From the NCBI GenBank assembly GCA_047495785.1, contig JBLDXI010000002.1, forward strand, positions 434,001-498,000: 64,000 nucleotides of DNA. The letters are read 5' to 3'. Positions 10,652-22,706 of this stretch are shown here, one piece after another; position 1 is the first letter of the stretch; the number at the start of each line of letters is the position of its first letter. Both the position numbers and the translations under genes were made by a program. Under the pieces are notes generated by a model. It ran no database searches and was not told where the DNA came from. It was given only the letters and a program-made list of their open reading frames with translations. The stretch is from Lepidodermella squamata. Its lineage: Eukaryota > Gastrotricha.

Positions 10652-13648
10652 TTACGTTAAAAGCAAAGTGATAATTATACTCAAAGAAAAAGTAGACCGG
10701 GACGCTGAATCTTTGGTTGGCCCCGGATGAATCACAAGAGTGATTTCCTCCTGAAGCGCTATAAACTGCGCCCCGTTGTCCAACACGAGATAGAAGTCAT
10801 ACGCACCAATATTCCTGTCATATTTTTCACCCTCGAATGACGCCTTGAAAGCGTTGAAGTGAACGAGGAAGTCAATCCTGCCAGCAATTTCATCAGAGCG
10901 ATACCTCGGGAAAGGAATCCCTACTGCAACTATATCAACAGGCCTTGGGTTCGCTATGCCGTATTCATCGCTGTCTTGAAAGTCTTTCCTATCAACGTTT
11001 ATCAGGGCCTTATCGAAATTATCCGAGTCATTTTTCGCCTGATGGAAAGAGCGAAGAGGATGAGCCTTCAAACCCGCGAAATATTCGCCACCGGTTAGAA
11101 TGCAAGTCAGGATAAAGTAACGCTGGCGTTCTGCGAATACGTCTAGCTTCCCTCGAAGCCAATCATCGTCCGGTGTTCTCGGTGGCTTCATTGGCTCTAG
11201 GCCGCATGATGTCACTACGTCGCGAGGGTCGATGACGTAGAACTCGCGCAGGACCAATCCTGTATCAGCCTCTGTGCACATGTAAGCCGTTGCTGTACCG
11301 TGCCATTGAACAGCTAGCGTTGATGAATTAAGTGACCGTAAACGGCTGTAGGATTTAGCGGTAGCGTTATATCGGTGCCAAATCACCTCTGGAAAAGTTC
11401 GGTTTTCGAAAGATCTGAGAAAAAGATGAAAGATTTTAGTGGGAGATGGGACAGAGTTCAGGTAGGAATCACTATTAGAAACTACATTTGGTCACTAGAC
11501 GGAAAATGGAAGTATGGATAGGCCCAGAAGCTAAACTTGAAGTTCCTGTACTAAAAGCCCTAAATTCATCATTCATCTTTCATCTTTCTCATCCGATTCC
11601 GGATCCTCCTTTTCACAATTTTAAGCGCTCTGAAAACTTAAGCGTTCGGGAAAACTCGGTGCTGGAGCCTTCTGTGCTGGAACCTTATATTGAGGGTGTC
11701 CAATAGGTCCAATTTTCAACATACCTAGTTGGAACGTTGTATCCGAAAGCCGATTCATCAGTCGCATTTGTTAGATTGGCAGCCCATTCCGTCTCATCGA
11801 AATCCGTTTCTAACTCGTCGTTATTGGGCTGATCGAAGCAGTTCAGCACAATTGCATCGTCCGCGTCTTTCGGATTCGGCGATACTAAAGAACCAGCGAC
11901 AAATAGGCGGTTACTCGCTATTGTCCAATTGCTGTCGTAGCTTTTCAACGCGCCTTTACTCGAGCCACACTGCCACCATTCGTAGAGACCAGCGTCCAAC
12001 GCACTACGACACTCGATCTCATGCTCGTTTCGATAGTAACTTGGTAGGTGCTTCTTGATTAAGACTGGTTGGCAGCCGTGGTCGCAGTAGCTAGACCCAT
12101 CGTTTTTCTGATAGACATACGTCGTCTCGCTTGATTGATTAGCCGCCGGTGGGTTGAATCTCACCTCGAGTAGTAAATTTGTATAGACAAGTATAGGATT
12201 TCTGTCCAATCTTCTGCAAAATTTATGACCCAATTTTCCAATTTAGAAATTGTGAATTTCAGCACTTACGTTATATTCATACTGATGACAAATTTTCTAG
12301 TGAAAGGCGCCCACTTGCACGATGCTGGATCAGAACCAGGCCCGCAAAATTGATTGGCCATCGCTCGAGCAACTCGCCTCGAATTCCAAAACAGTCGACC
12401 TTGTAGTGTTTCCTTTGTACCGGGTTCAGTTAGATCCAAAACCAGACCGCCCCCTGGGACATGGACCTCCAACTCGTCGTAATGCCTCGCAATAGGTTCC
12501 AGCTCAACTTTGGCGATAGATCCCAAGTTGAACAGGAATTTGCAGTTGAAATAGACAACTTCACTTTCTCGACCGTATCGAACTTCAATTCTCGTGAAAT
12601 TCGTCGCAGAACCAGTGCCGTCGAAGTAGCAATCGGAAATTACTTCAAAGTCATGAATAATTTTGAAAGTTTGCCGAAAGTTCAATTGACCCTCAAATTT
12701 AACTCGACATTCGACTGAGCTGTTCCGCTCTAACAACGTGTTGAAATGCGATGGTAACAACAGAGTTGTCCCGAGCTGCGGGTAAATCACGTCTGTTGTT
12801 GAATTATTTGAATGTCGATAAGTCCAAAAGGTGCTTTGATCGAATTCGATTTCACCGCAAGTCAATAAAATTGAAAATTTCCGATCTTCTATTGTCAAGC
12901 TGCCAATTTCAACCTGTTTTCCGGCCATTCTAGCACGGACGGCTTCAAATTTCTCGCAAGGATAACTTTTACTCGGCACCATCAGCCCTGGTTCAAATTT
13001 TGATAAACAGTAGCGATCAGATTGATAGGGTGGCCTGTAATTGATCCCAGGTAAGGAATAAGGTGCTCGAAGCAATGATTGGCTCGAATATTCGAGTTTA
13101 ACGCTTGCGGCCGATTTTTCGCCGTGGAGAATTAGTAGTGGGGGCTTTGTTGAAAATAAATCGTTGAATGTTATCACAACGCTCGAAACGTTCGAATTGA
13201 AACCGCATTTCTCCTGATCGATAAGCCAATTGCGGCCTGATTCGCCATTAATCGAGATTGATAGCAATTCCTTAGGCAATTTCCCGTCTTTATCTGCGAC
13301 GAAATCGATGATAACAGTCCGGTTGTTGAATAAGGATTTCGTTTTAGGGAATTTGTAACTTGGAAACTTGCAGTTTAATTGTTCAATTTCGAGCGACTCA
13401 GAATCTACGCTAATACTAATTGTTGACGCTACGCCGTCGAGAAAATATGTAAAGCTGATAAGGAATTCAGAATTTTCGCCGAAATTTACGACCAATGTTC
13501 GGTACAATTCGCCGTCCAATTTCTGATCGGGTAACTTTAGCCTGAAGCCGCCGGCTATATCGTAGAAAATAGCATAAGGACGTTTGAGAACGGCTGAACA
13601 TGACGAGAAAAAACACGAGAGGTGCAAAAACAAGCAATAAAATTGCAT
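10652..13648 (-). CDS. Large secreted, probably GPI-anchored glycoprotein of unknown family
   Basis: Minus-strand exons 13648..12270, 12213..11725 and 11414..10652 join in frame (phases 2 and 2) to 876 residues. The N terminus is a good signal peptide (MQFYCLFLHLSCFFSSCSAV) and the last about 14 residues (STFSLSIIITLLLT) are hydrophobic after a small-residue stretch, the pattern of a GPI-attachment signal. In between are many N-glycosylation sequons and widely spaced cysteines, some in short CxxxC pairs such as YCDHGCQ. There is no other membrane helix. A minus-strand AATAAA lies just beyond the stop. I do not recognise the fold; it may be a taxon-restricted surface or cuticle-associated protein. 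No functional link with the convergent SCARB gene can be shown. Confidence 0.75.
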
Positions 13649-14182
13649 TTTTTGTTAATTAAAAAGGTTGCTGCGTTAATGATTGAAATTTTAAGAAAGA
13701 CTTTTTTGCATTGAACTTGAAATTTTTGAATCACTTTTCTGAAATTTCAAAATGAAATAATAAGATCCGAACAAAAAATTGATTCCAAAACTGCCGATAT
13801 TGGGAAATCACTGATTTGTAAAATCGATACCGAAAATCGATATCGGATCCTTGGCTGATTAATTATTCGTAGTTTAATGACTGACCGCATGGGGATCTAT
13901 CGGCCTAGGATAAAATACAAAATAAGATTCCTATAATTAGGTTCAGTTTGAAAAATATATTTTTCAAGGAAACATCATGTTGGAGCTCAGGCTGGAGCCT
14001 CAATTTTCACGCTGGAACCTAAATTTTGGATTTTCACTTGGCGCACCCAATCTTCAAATTCCGACATTGTCGAACAATTAGAAATTTCTCTGAATTTTGA
14101 AAAATTAAAGGTGAAAGGATTGGCTTTTGATCTATGCTGCATTATATGCCTATTCCTTTCCTCGAGTCTTGCGTTATGAATT
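13649..14182. other. Intergenic region containing a dispersed repeat
   Basis: No gene. About 13790-14040 shares several landmarks in the same order with 34800-35010: an AAATCACTGATTT block, an AAAATCGATA ... ATCGATATCGG block, and a GGCTGGA(G/A)CC block. This suggests an old dispersed repeat. The region separates divergently oriented genes (minus-strand secreted protein and the first fucosyltransferase), so it should contain both promoters. Confidence 0.5.
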
Positions 14183-15572
14183 ATGAATAAATTTTTGAAA
14201 ATAATCGCCTTACTCCTGGGCTACTTTATCTTAATCTTTATCTGCGCTTTAAAACTGCGAAATCATCCTTTCATCAGTGGGAAAATTCTGCAAGTCCACG
14301 GAACAAGTCCATGGCCTTTCAATCGAAAATTGATCCTATTATGGACAAAAACATCGGACGCCGAAATCTCCGATTTCCGGCGAGCCTTTGACCTATTCGA
14401 CCCGCGGTGCGAAATAACGCAAAATCGACAATTAGCTGCTCATGCTAATCTCATCCTATTCCGACAGCCGGACTTTTTAGACACCCGAGACGTGCCGCTA
14501 ATTAGGCACTCGTGGCAAAATTACGCGTTGTTCATGCATGAATCACCGGCGAATGCGCATTGCCAGGTGGCATTTTACGCGCGGCAAATTCATGGCATAA
14601 ATGAGGCGAAATTCAACTGGACTGTTACTTATAACAAAAAAATAGCCGATGTTTTCATTCCTTACATGTTTGTCCGGCGGGTGAAAGGGTCCAAAACTGG
14701 TACTTCGGAAATTTTGGCGAATATCGATGACTTTGCGAGTGATTTTCATTTGCGGCCTTATGATGCTTGCTGGAGCGTTAGCCATACAGAAACTATTGGA
14801 GGACGGGAGATATTGATCGAAAAACTCGTAGAAAATGGATTGAATATTTTTGTGAGTTTTTCAAAATTTTCAAGCAAACTTTAAATTTTTGAATTTTTTT
14901 AAAAATTTTCGAAATCAAACTTTAGGAATTTCCCAGAAATTTAAAATTCAAAATTTTCAAATTCAAATTAAATTTTCAAAAAAATGCAGTTTACAATTTT
15001 TTCTACTTTTTCAGCAATGTGGTCACAATCCATCTCAAGTCAAATGTCCCTACGACGATGGTGCGGAAACAATGGAAAATTTTTACAAAAAATGCAGATT
15101 TTCGCTGGCCTTTGAAAATTCGTTGTGCGATGACTACGTCACGGAAAAATTTCATTTCGCCCTCGAACGGTCGAGGTCGAGTGGGGCTATTCCTATTGTC
15201 TACGGAGGCGCTAATTATTCTCAATTATTGCCGGGAAAATATTACATTTCCCCCGATAATTTTGGTTCAATCAAAGAATTAGCTGATAAATTGAAATCAT
15301 TTCGCGATCCTGATCGACGGGCGGAAGCTCGAAATATGCTATCATGGCAACTAGATTACGAATCGGTTTTCAACAATTTAGCATTAGCCGTTCCTCTAGG
15401 GCTATGCGAAAGTCTTCATAATAAGGAAAATAAGCCGAAATTCATTCGAGATATCAGTAGTCGGCTTGATGAATGTAGACACCCTAAAGAACAATTTAAA
15501 TTTTTCGCTAATGAAAATATCGATGTGTTTTGCGGAGAAACTTGGCGAAGTCGATTATTGAATCTGTTTTGA
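14183..15572 (+). CDS. Alpha-1,3-fucosyltransferase, GT10 family (FUT copy 1)
   Basis: Exons 14183..14851 and 15015..15572 (phase 0) encode 408 residues, a normal length for the family. These Golgi type II enzymes transfer fucose from GDP-fucose to GlcNAc on N-glycans or related acceptors. A single N-terminal signal-anchor helix lies at about residues 6-23. The stem is followed by HSWQNYALFMHESP, matching the family (W)xxxxxESP block, and by FNWTVTY. Exon 2 carries the GDP-fucose-binding signature FENSLCDDYVTEKF followed by GAIPIVYGG. Four or more cysteines near the C terminus fit the usual disulphides. A phase-0 intron in the same place is found in the next gene, showing tandem duplication. 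Whether it modifies the N-glycan core or antennae cannot be told. Confidence 0.92.
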
Positions 15573-15839
15573 GCAATTTTTAATAAAAATACAGAAAATA
15601 TTACCATTTCAATTTTTCCAATTTTTTGTGATTTTTAATTCAATTTTTTATTCCGTGAGATTTCCGGAACAATTGAAATTGAAATTGCTTAATTGAAATT
15701 GATTTTATTAATTTTCTGGGTCACACTCGTGACCTTTTACGGCTCACGAATTGATTGCGCAATGAGCGTACCAGTCAATCCTGTCTTTCACACTTAATTA
15801 TAATCGCCTCATGTGCTTAAGCAATTTTCGAGTTCAAAA

Positions 15840-17148
15840 ATGTTTCTTCACTTTAATTACCTACTCATACTATCATTTTCACCACTGGCCGGTTATTTTC
15901 TGCGCTCATCGGCGCGTCTCGCCGAACTAGGTCAAATTTTTGCGAATATCAATTTGCACGACTCATTACCACCGTTACGCGTTTTCAAGACTTTCACGCC
16001 AACCCGGTCGAATTTCATTATTTCAAGCCCTAAAATATCTCGAAAACCAGCAGACTCAGTCGACTGTATCATCTTACTGTGGACATCCTGGTTCGGGGTA
16101 CCGCTCTGGAGCAATTTTTTCGACCCTTCTAGCAATATCTCCGCCCATTCAATCGCAAACAATTGCGTCATATCTCGCGATCGTCATTTTATCGACCGGG
16201 CCAATGTTGTAATTTTCCATCAGGCTGATATAAATTATGATGATTTACCAACAATTCGATATTCATGGCAACGCTGGGCCTTTATCATGCTCGAATCGCC
16301 TATTAATGCTCGGATTAATTTTGGGTTTTACCCGGAAAATGTTCGGACAATAAATTCGTTGGCATTCAACTGGACAATTAGCTATTCGAGGAAAGCTGAT
16401 ATTTATTGGCCATATGGACGAATTATATCGAAGAGGTCGAAATTGAAAAATCCTGAAATTACTGAAAAAATAATCGAATTTTCGGAAAAATTTCATATAA
16501 GAAAATACGACGCATGTTGGGTATCAAGCCATTGCCCGACCCAATCGAAACGAGAGGAAATTGTTAACAAATTATCAAAGTTGGGCGTTTCGATAGCGGT
16601 AAGACTTTAAACCCTTGAAAAAATATTTAAAAAATTTAAAAAAATTCAATTTAATTTAGAAATGCGGTGGCTGCTCGGAAAATGGCACTAAAACTTGCCC
16701 ACGAGGCGATTTCAATTTTTATAAAAATTGCCGATTTATTTTGGCGTTTGAAAATTCTTTATGCGAAGACTACGTCTCGGAGAAATTTTTTCAAGCTCTC
16801 GAAATCACAAAAACGACTGGCTCGATTCCAGTCGTATACGGATCTGCAAATTACGAATCAATTTTGTCGCCTGAATATTATATTAATGGCGGAAATTTCG
16901 GTAATTTATCTGATTTAGCCGATTATTTGATTGGGTTTCGACTCCCACGAATGAAGCGAGTCGAAAAGATGCTGTCGTGGCAATATTTCTATGAAGTTTC
17001 TGTGGACAACTGGAAATACTGGGCGTTTCGCGATATTTGTGATCGAATCAGCCGATGTAATGAAAATCCATCAAGTGATTGTGATGAAAAAATTCATCGG
17101 GATGTGACTGAATCTATGGGGAAATGTTTCGAATCTGAAATTGATTGA
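15840..17148 (+). CDS. Alpha-1,3-fucosyltransferase, GT10 family (FUT copy 2)
   Basis: Exons 15840..16598 and 16660..17148 (phase 0) give 415 residues. The first ATG at 15840 is chosen because it precedes a hydrophobic signal-anchor segment (about residues 6-22). Conserved blocks are SWQRWAFIMLESP, FNWTISYS, the catalytic signature FENSLCEDYVSEKFF and GSIPVVYGSANY. Gene order, orientation, exon structure and motif order mirror FUT copy 1 about 270 bp upstream, but the sequences have diverged widely, so the duplication is not recent. Expected to be a Golgi type II membrane enzyme using GDP-fucose; acceptor specificity is unknown. Confidence 0.92.
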
Positions 17149-17205
17149 TCTTTTGCAATAAGAAACGAAAGCAAAATCGAAGTAAGCGTTCGATTTCAAA
17201 CGTCG

Positions 17206-17315
17206 TAACTCAAAGAGTTACTTTGGAGTAACCTGTCAGTTTTTATACCAAAATAAACTTCAGAAAATTTCCTTTAAAATGAATATAGAGTTGTCGTTCG
17301 AAATTACTAACAGGG
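17206..17315. repeat. Partial arm of the hairpin repeat family
   Basis: Shares the order CAAAGNGNTACTTT, CTGTCAGTTTTTATACCA, TTCAGAAAATTTCC, GTCGTTCGAAA with one arm of the elements at 17365-17666 and 31147-31434. It has no matching inverted partner of its own. Confidence 0.65.
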
Positions 17316-17364
17316 AAAAGTTCACGCGCAAACTAAGATGTGAGATGATTGTGCGCGTGAGAAA

Positions 17365-17666
17365 TTGCGATGATGTCAAAGGGCTACTTTCGAATAATAT
17401 GTCGGTTTCTATACCAAATTGAACCTCAGACGATTTCCTTTCGATTGATTATAATTTTGCTGTTCGAAATATTTGATGGGAATTTTGTTGCGCATTGCGC
17501 GCGCGCGCGCATTATCGTCTTACATTATCGGTGTGCGCATGACATTTCCCCCTATTAATTGTTTCAATCCTCAACCCTTCATTCAATTGAAAGGGAATTT
17601 TCCGAAGTTCATTTTGGTATAAAAACCGACAGATTATTTGAAAGTTGCCCTTTGACATCATCGCAA
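17365..17666. mobile_element. Hairpin (foldback) MITE, about 300 bp, copy A
   Basis: The termini are inverse of each other: TTGCGATGATGTCAAAGG at the left and CCTTTGACATCATCGCAA at the right, with arms of roughly 90 bp containing the CGGTTT(C/T)TATACCA block. The centre has a long GC alternation. No coding capacity. A second copy is at 31147-31434. Superfamily unassigned. Confidence 0.75.
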
Positions 17667-18399
17667 AACGCGAATCTAAAAAATGTAACACCTTATGTCA
17701 AGCAATCAAGTTGAAGTGTTAGACATATAATAACAAGGGTCATAGTCGACATTTGAGACAAAAGTACCATGAATTGAATTTGCTACCTTTCCTATAGGAG
17801 CGTCTGATTTTACTCTTCGCCTGTCAATTCGGAAATTGGCGACTATAAGTCCAAATCCGGTATTTTAAGCAGCGCTAAAAATATGTCTAGCAAATCAAGA
17901 TCGAGGACGCAGACACTCTGGATCTTTACCGCACCTTCAAGATGCCTAGCCTAGACTTTGTCGGAAACCAAAGGATATTCACCTGCGCCTTAATTAGCTT
18001 CCTGCATCGATAAATCACGTCCCGCTACATCGGACGCGCGGCGTGACGGCAAAATCAGCTGGCTAATAACAAATCAATAACACCGCTGCCGCTTAGTGAC
18101 ATGCTAAAAAACATGACGCGCGCGAGGATGAGCAGAAAAAGATAACGCTAATATTCAAAATCCCGAGAGGCGGCGCGCGGCGTTGAAAAATCTCTCGCAC
18201 TCAGGTAGATTATAACGCTTGCTAGTGAAAGTGCGCAACGATTAGCGGCGCAGTAAATATATACTTTTTAGGGAGATCGATCGCTCAAGTTTCCTATAAT
18301 CACAACACCGCATGCCTATGACACGGTAAATTCGATTATCAAACACGCGATACGGCTAATTACCGAGTATAGACTGTCAAAATTTTGTCGAAAAGCGAT

Positions 18400-21300
18400 A
18401 TGGCTAAGCAGAAGACAAGTGCCATTGCTGCTGCTTCTTCTTTAGTTTCCGTTAACAAGTCGTCATCATCTCTAGTTACCAGGCGTCCGCCAAGTAAGGT
18501 CGCTAACAGCGGGATGACACGAAAAAGCGTCGTCAAGTCGAATGGAGCCCGAAGAACGACAGGCGCAGCTATTTTGATGGTTCACTCAGTTACTACGTCT
18601 ATACCGGCAGTTATGAATGCGAATAGAATATTTTCGACCGGATATTCGGGTTTGGATATTATGCCGCAAAACAGTTCAAGTTCTTCCGAATTGGCCCTCA
18701 TCGCAGTCAAGGTGAGCTATTTGGATTCTTCCCAACCTCGCTTTCCCAGCAGAAATATAGGTCAAATTACTTGAACAAGATGTGGCCACAAGCATGAAAG
18801 AATGCTTAATTTTCAAAACGATCATAGAGCAAAGATTCTGAGGTTTCGAACTTTAGGATTTTCCTTTGAGAATTTTGAATTTTGAACCGATCTGCCCATA
18901 TAGGCCACTATCTGAAAGTATTTCTTGGCAAAAATAGGTCAAATTTCAGCGATTTTTGAGTTGTGATTTGCGAGGACGCGCACTATAGCGCTTCACTATT
19001 GCCCCCGGTGACCTATTTAACTTTAGAAGGTTCCCCAGATTTTTCGAAGTAAGGCTTTCGAGGTTTTGAACAGAATATCGGCTTTTCAAGTTTGAAATTG
19101 AACCTTAGTTCCAATACATTGGCCCGTGGACCAATGAAATTACTTATATACAACTCAAATCGAAGCATTTTCACCAATTTGAACTCAACTATGGCGTTAA
19201 ACAACTTTTCTAATCGAAATGGATACCATTCCATAGTTCCTAATTCATCAGATCAAGAACTGACCAATTTACTTCTATTTTATTCATTTTACTTGGCCAT
19301 AGCTCAAGTAGAGTAGCTTTGGGTTAAATCGGACTCGAACTGCGGCTCCAACTCAACGATAATCCTCAAATCGTACTAGTTCCATTGAATTTCGAAAACT
19401 TTCAAAAAACCATAAAATTCGCTTTAAATTGTGTCCTTGCGTCATCGAAACAATCAATGATGTCAACACCAAAGCTGAACTCCAAGCGAAACTCGATATT
19501 TTCCCATCAAAACAGTAAATAGATAGAGATGGCGGATTTCATTAGCTTATCGCCTAATCCTGACTCCTGAAGCCGCTCTAAGTCGCGGAGAGGTGAATTT
19601 CCTAATTACCATCATTAAAAGCTCATCGAAATTCCCTGGACGTAATATTGAGGACTGTTCACTTCTGATGAGCCAAGTCTGATAGCATTCTTAAGCTAAT
19701 TAGAATTTTCTTACGTGAATCCCCAGGGCTCGATTTCGAATCTTTTGATCGATCGTATAGGATATTGGAAAGCAATTAGTTTTAACCCGTTTCCTTTTTC
19801 CATTTTCCAGGCGAAAGCTGACGATGAAGATGACAAATCAGGCGTGATAATGCTTCTCATGTTCTTCGCCATTGCCACCATAGTCGGAAATGCAACCCTT
19901 CTGCTGTGCATCGCCGCCGAAAAAGCCTTCCGAACTTCGACAAACAACTTTGTCGCATCCCTCACAGTCGCCAGTCTGTTAATAGGACTCGTCATAATGC
20001 CACTGGCAATCTACCGCAACTTGATGAGCAGCCAAATGTCTTCCATGAGCCTAACTTCATCATTCATCGCCTGTGAAGTTTGGCTCTTCTGCCATTTCAC
20101 AGCAACTACCGTTATCCTATTCAACATAGTCAGCATTTGCTTTGTACGGTACCTAGCCATTGCCCACCCGATTTTCTACTCGAGAGGGCATCATACAAAG
20201 CTATGTATCTGGGCGCCGGTTGTAATATGGCCAATCGCGATTCTAGCTTCAACCCCTCGGTTAATTTTGATATTGATCCGGCCTGATCAGCAGTTTATTA
20301 AGGGGGCGTACAATAGGGTGTGCACAGCCGGGTCGCCAATCGACCTAGCGCCTTACTACGTCCCAATATCGGCATTCCTATTCCTGGCCGGTAATTTGTC
20401 GGCTCTAGTAATTTTACTGCTAGTAAGACGGGCTTTGATGAAAAGAGCTGCTGAGGTTATTGAAAGGCGGTATTCAATGGTCCCGCAATCTTGCGGCTCA
20501 GTAGACTTCGAACACGCCGCGACACAAGCTGCTGCAATTTCGGCCCTCCAAGCTTTATCCCGGTTACCGAGCGGCGGCAAGTGTAGCAGTATCAACGAGA
20601 ATGAAATCGCGTCAAGCTTCGGCGACGGGAACCTCCCGAACGGTACTAGGACTGCCAATAGTTCCTACGACTCCTTAACCAACCCGGATGCCCAGGCGAA
20701 ACGGCGCAAGTGGGCTGTTGCATCTACGAGGCGGAAAATGTTGGAAAATGCGGTGAAAGTCGGCGCGGTGCCGCAGACAATTATACCGCCGAGTCATTTA
20801 CAGCGGCATTCTGACGGCAGTGTTGGGCTGGATACGATAATGTCAGCAAGCCATAACCCGTCTACTTTGACTGTTAATGCTGAGGAATCTGAGGAAGAGA
20901 TTCAAATCAAACTGCGAATGGACCAAGTTCTTCTGAGTACCTCAGGTAAATCTTATGAAAAAATCTAGACTTCATATTCAGACTCCTTTTTTTGGTTTTT
21001 TCAAAATTTTCAAAAAATGTGTAGGATCCGCAATGGATCCTTAAGTTTTTCTAAAATAGCAAGAAATTAGCAAAATTTAATTTCTTATTTTATTTGAATT
21101 TTTAGGGCATAGGCGTCTAAAACCGTCAAACTCGCCTAGTTTCTGCGCCGACTCTTATTTTTAGCTATTTATTCGATCTATTTTTATAAATAGTCCGGTG
21201 AAAATATGTCTTTCATAAGCAAGAGACTACTATCGGTGACATTTTGTATGATTGGCAATTACTGATTAACCTCATTTTCCATTAAAATTTGCTCTTTGCG

Positions 21301-22706
21301 ATTTGACAGTACGGTATTTGATTTTTCCTAATTTGCTGATTGCATTTCGATGAACAAATAGCAATATCTTGATTATAAGCTACACCATTAGAATGATATC
21401 AGTCAAACTTGTAGCTCTAAAGTTAACCAATCGCATTGAAATGTAAGACGGTATAATTTCTCTAATTTCGGTAATTGCACCCCGAGCTTCTATCGTGAAA
21501 CTAAAATTAACCCTGTATTATTGTTCAAATAATATTGATTTCGCCTGTCCAGGAAAACCGGATACATGCAAGAGCTTGGATCACCTAGCCGTTATGGCTA
21601 CAATTATCATGCCTGTCCCGAGCGAAACAACGGAACTAGTCATCGAAGAACCAAGCCCTACTCAATCGCAGAAAAGTTCCCTGCAAGACCCAACCACGCC
21701 TTCAACGGAACGCCGCCCGCCGCCGCTACGCTCGCCAACAGCTCCGTGTGAAGTCTCACCCCAGCAGTACAACAGAGATCGGCGAGGCTCGAAGCCGAAT
21801 TGTTGTGCTAGCGCTGCCCAAAAGGCGCAAAACTTCAAAAAGGAGCGTAGGGTGTCGACCAGTGACGAATTAGGCGCTGGGCTAATGATCCACAGGCCTA
21901 AATCAGCTTCAATCTACAGCCAGCGTGGTGGCCGGCCGGGTAAGCAGTCGTCGAAAGATACCGAGAAATCGTCGATGGATCAAAGGGACTCGAACGAATT
22001 AGGACCACCAAATACCGTTCAGCAGATAAAGAACGCATCTTCCGCAATGAGTATCCTAATCTTCGAGCAAATGATGGGGGATGAGGTGGCAAAGCATATT
22101 GCGAATGGCAGGCGGGGAACGGTGGGTCAGGAGAGTAACGGCAGTTCATCTCGAAATCGGACTAGCTCCTGGGAAACAAAGCAACGTAGCCGAAGTTTGG
22201 TAGCTAACGCGAGAGCTTCCGCAGCTGAATCTACGGCTATGTCAAGCTCGAACAGCACCATCGCCAACACAAGTGGCTACAACTGCAGTAGGGGCAGGCG
22301 GTGTAGCTACCGAAGTTACCGTAGCGGGATTTCAAGCCGCGGCAATCTATCATTTGCTAACGTTTCTATGGCAATTGACGGGATAGTCGAAGGTTTCCTC
22401 TCCGATGGGGTGAAAGCTACAGCCACCTTAATTATGCTCGTCCTACTCTTCAGCATATGCGGCCTGCCGTCGGTTGTAGTCGAAATGGCGAACTTTGTGT
22501 GTTTGTACGTCACGCCGGCGACTGGAGGCCGGTCATGCGTGTCGGATTCGGTACTGCATGTGGCTATGTGGATGTCTTTTGTCTACAACGCGCTGAATCC
22601 ACTGGTCTACTTCTCTTGCAATCACCAACTTCGGGCAACACTTTGCCGCTGCTTCTTTAAGCCTTCGCTTCAGTTAAGGAAGGCGTTCGCTGCAGCTCCG
22701 GCCTGA
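18400..22706 (+). CDS. Orphan class A (rhodopsin-like) GPCR with very long third intracellular loop
   Basis: Exons 18400..18711, 19811..20945 and 21553..22706 join in frame to 866 residues. Residues 1-115 form a Ser/Thr-rich N terminus without signal peptide. TM1 contains GN, TM2 reads LTVASLLIGLVIMPLA (very like amine receptors), TM3 starts with the disulphide cysteine and ends in VRYLAI, TM6 has CGLP, and TM7 is YNALNPLVY, a good NPxxY. The third intracellular loop is nearly 400 residues of Ser/Arg/Asn-rich low complexity and holds the second splice junction. Oddities: the TM2 sodium-site Asp is Ser, position 3.32 (Asp in all amine receptors) is His, and the DRY motif is VRY. It is therefore an aminergic-like orphan that probably does not bind biogenic amines. 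The first intron is 1.1 kb, long for this window. Confidence 0.85.

Larger units (their letters stand above)
17149..18399. other. Intergenic region with inverted-repeat elements and GPCR upstream sequence
   Basis: Contains a complete hairpin element and a partial arm of the same family (annotated separately) and a GC alternation near 17496-17510. From about 17700 to the GPCR start I see no gene; this should be the GPCR promoter and 5' leader. Confidence 0.55.
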
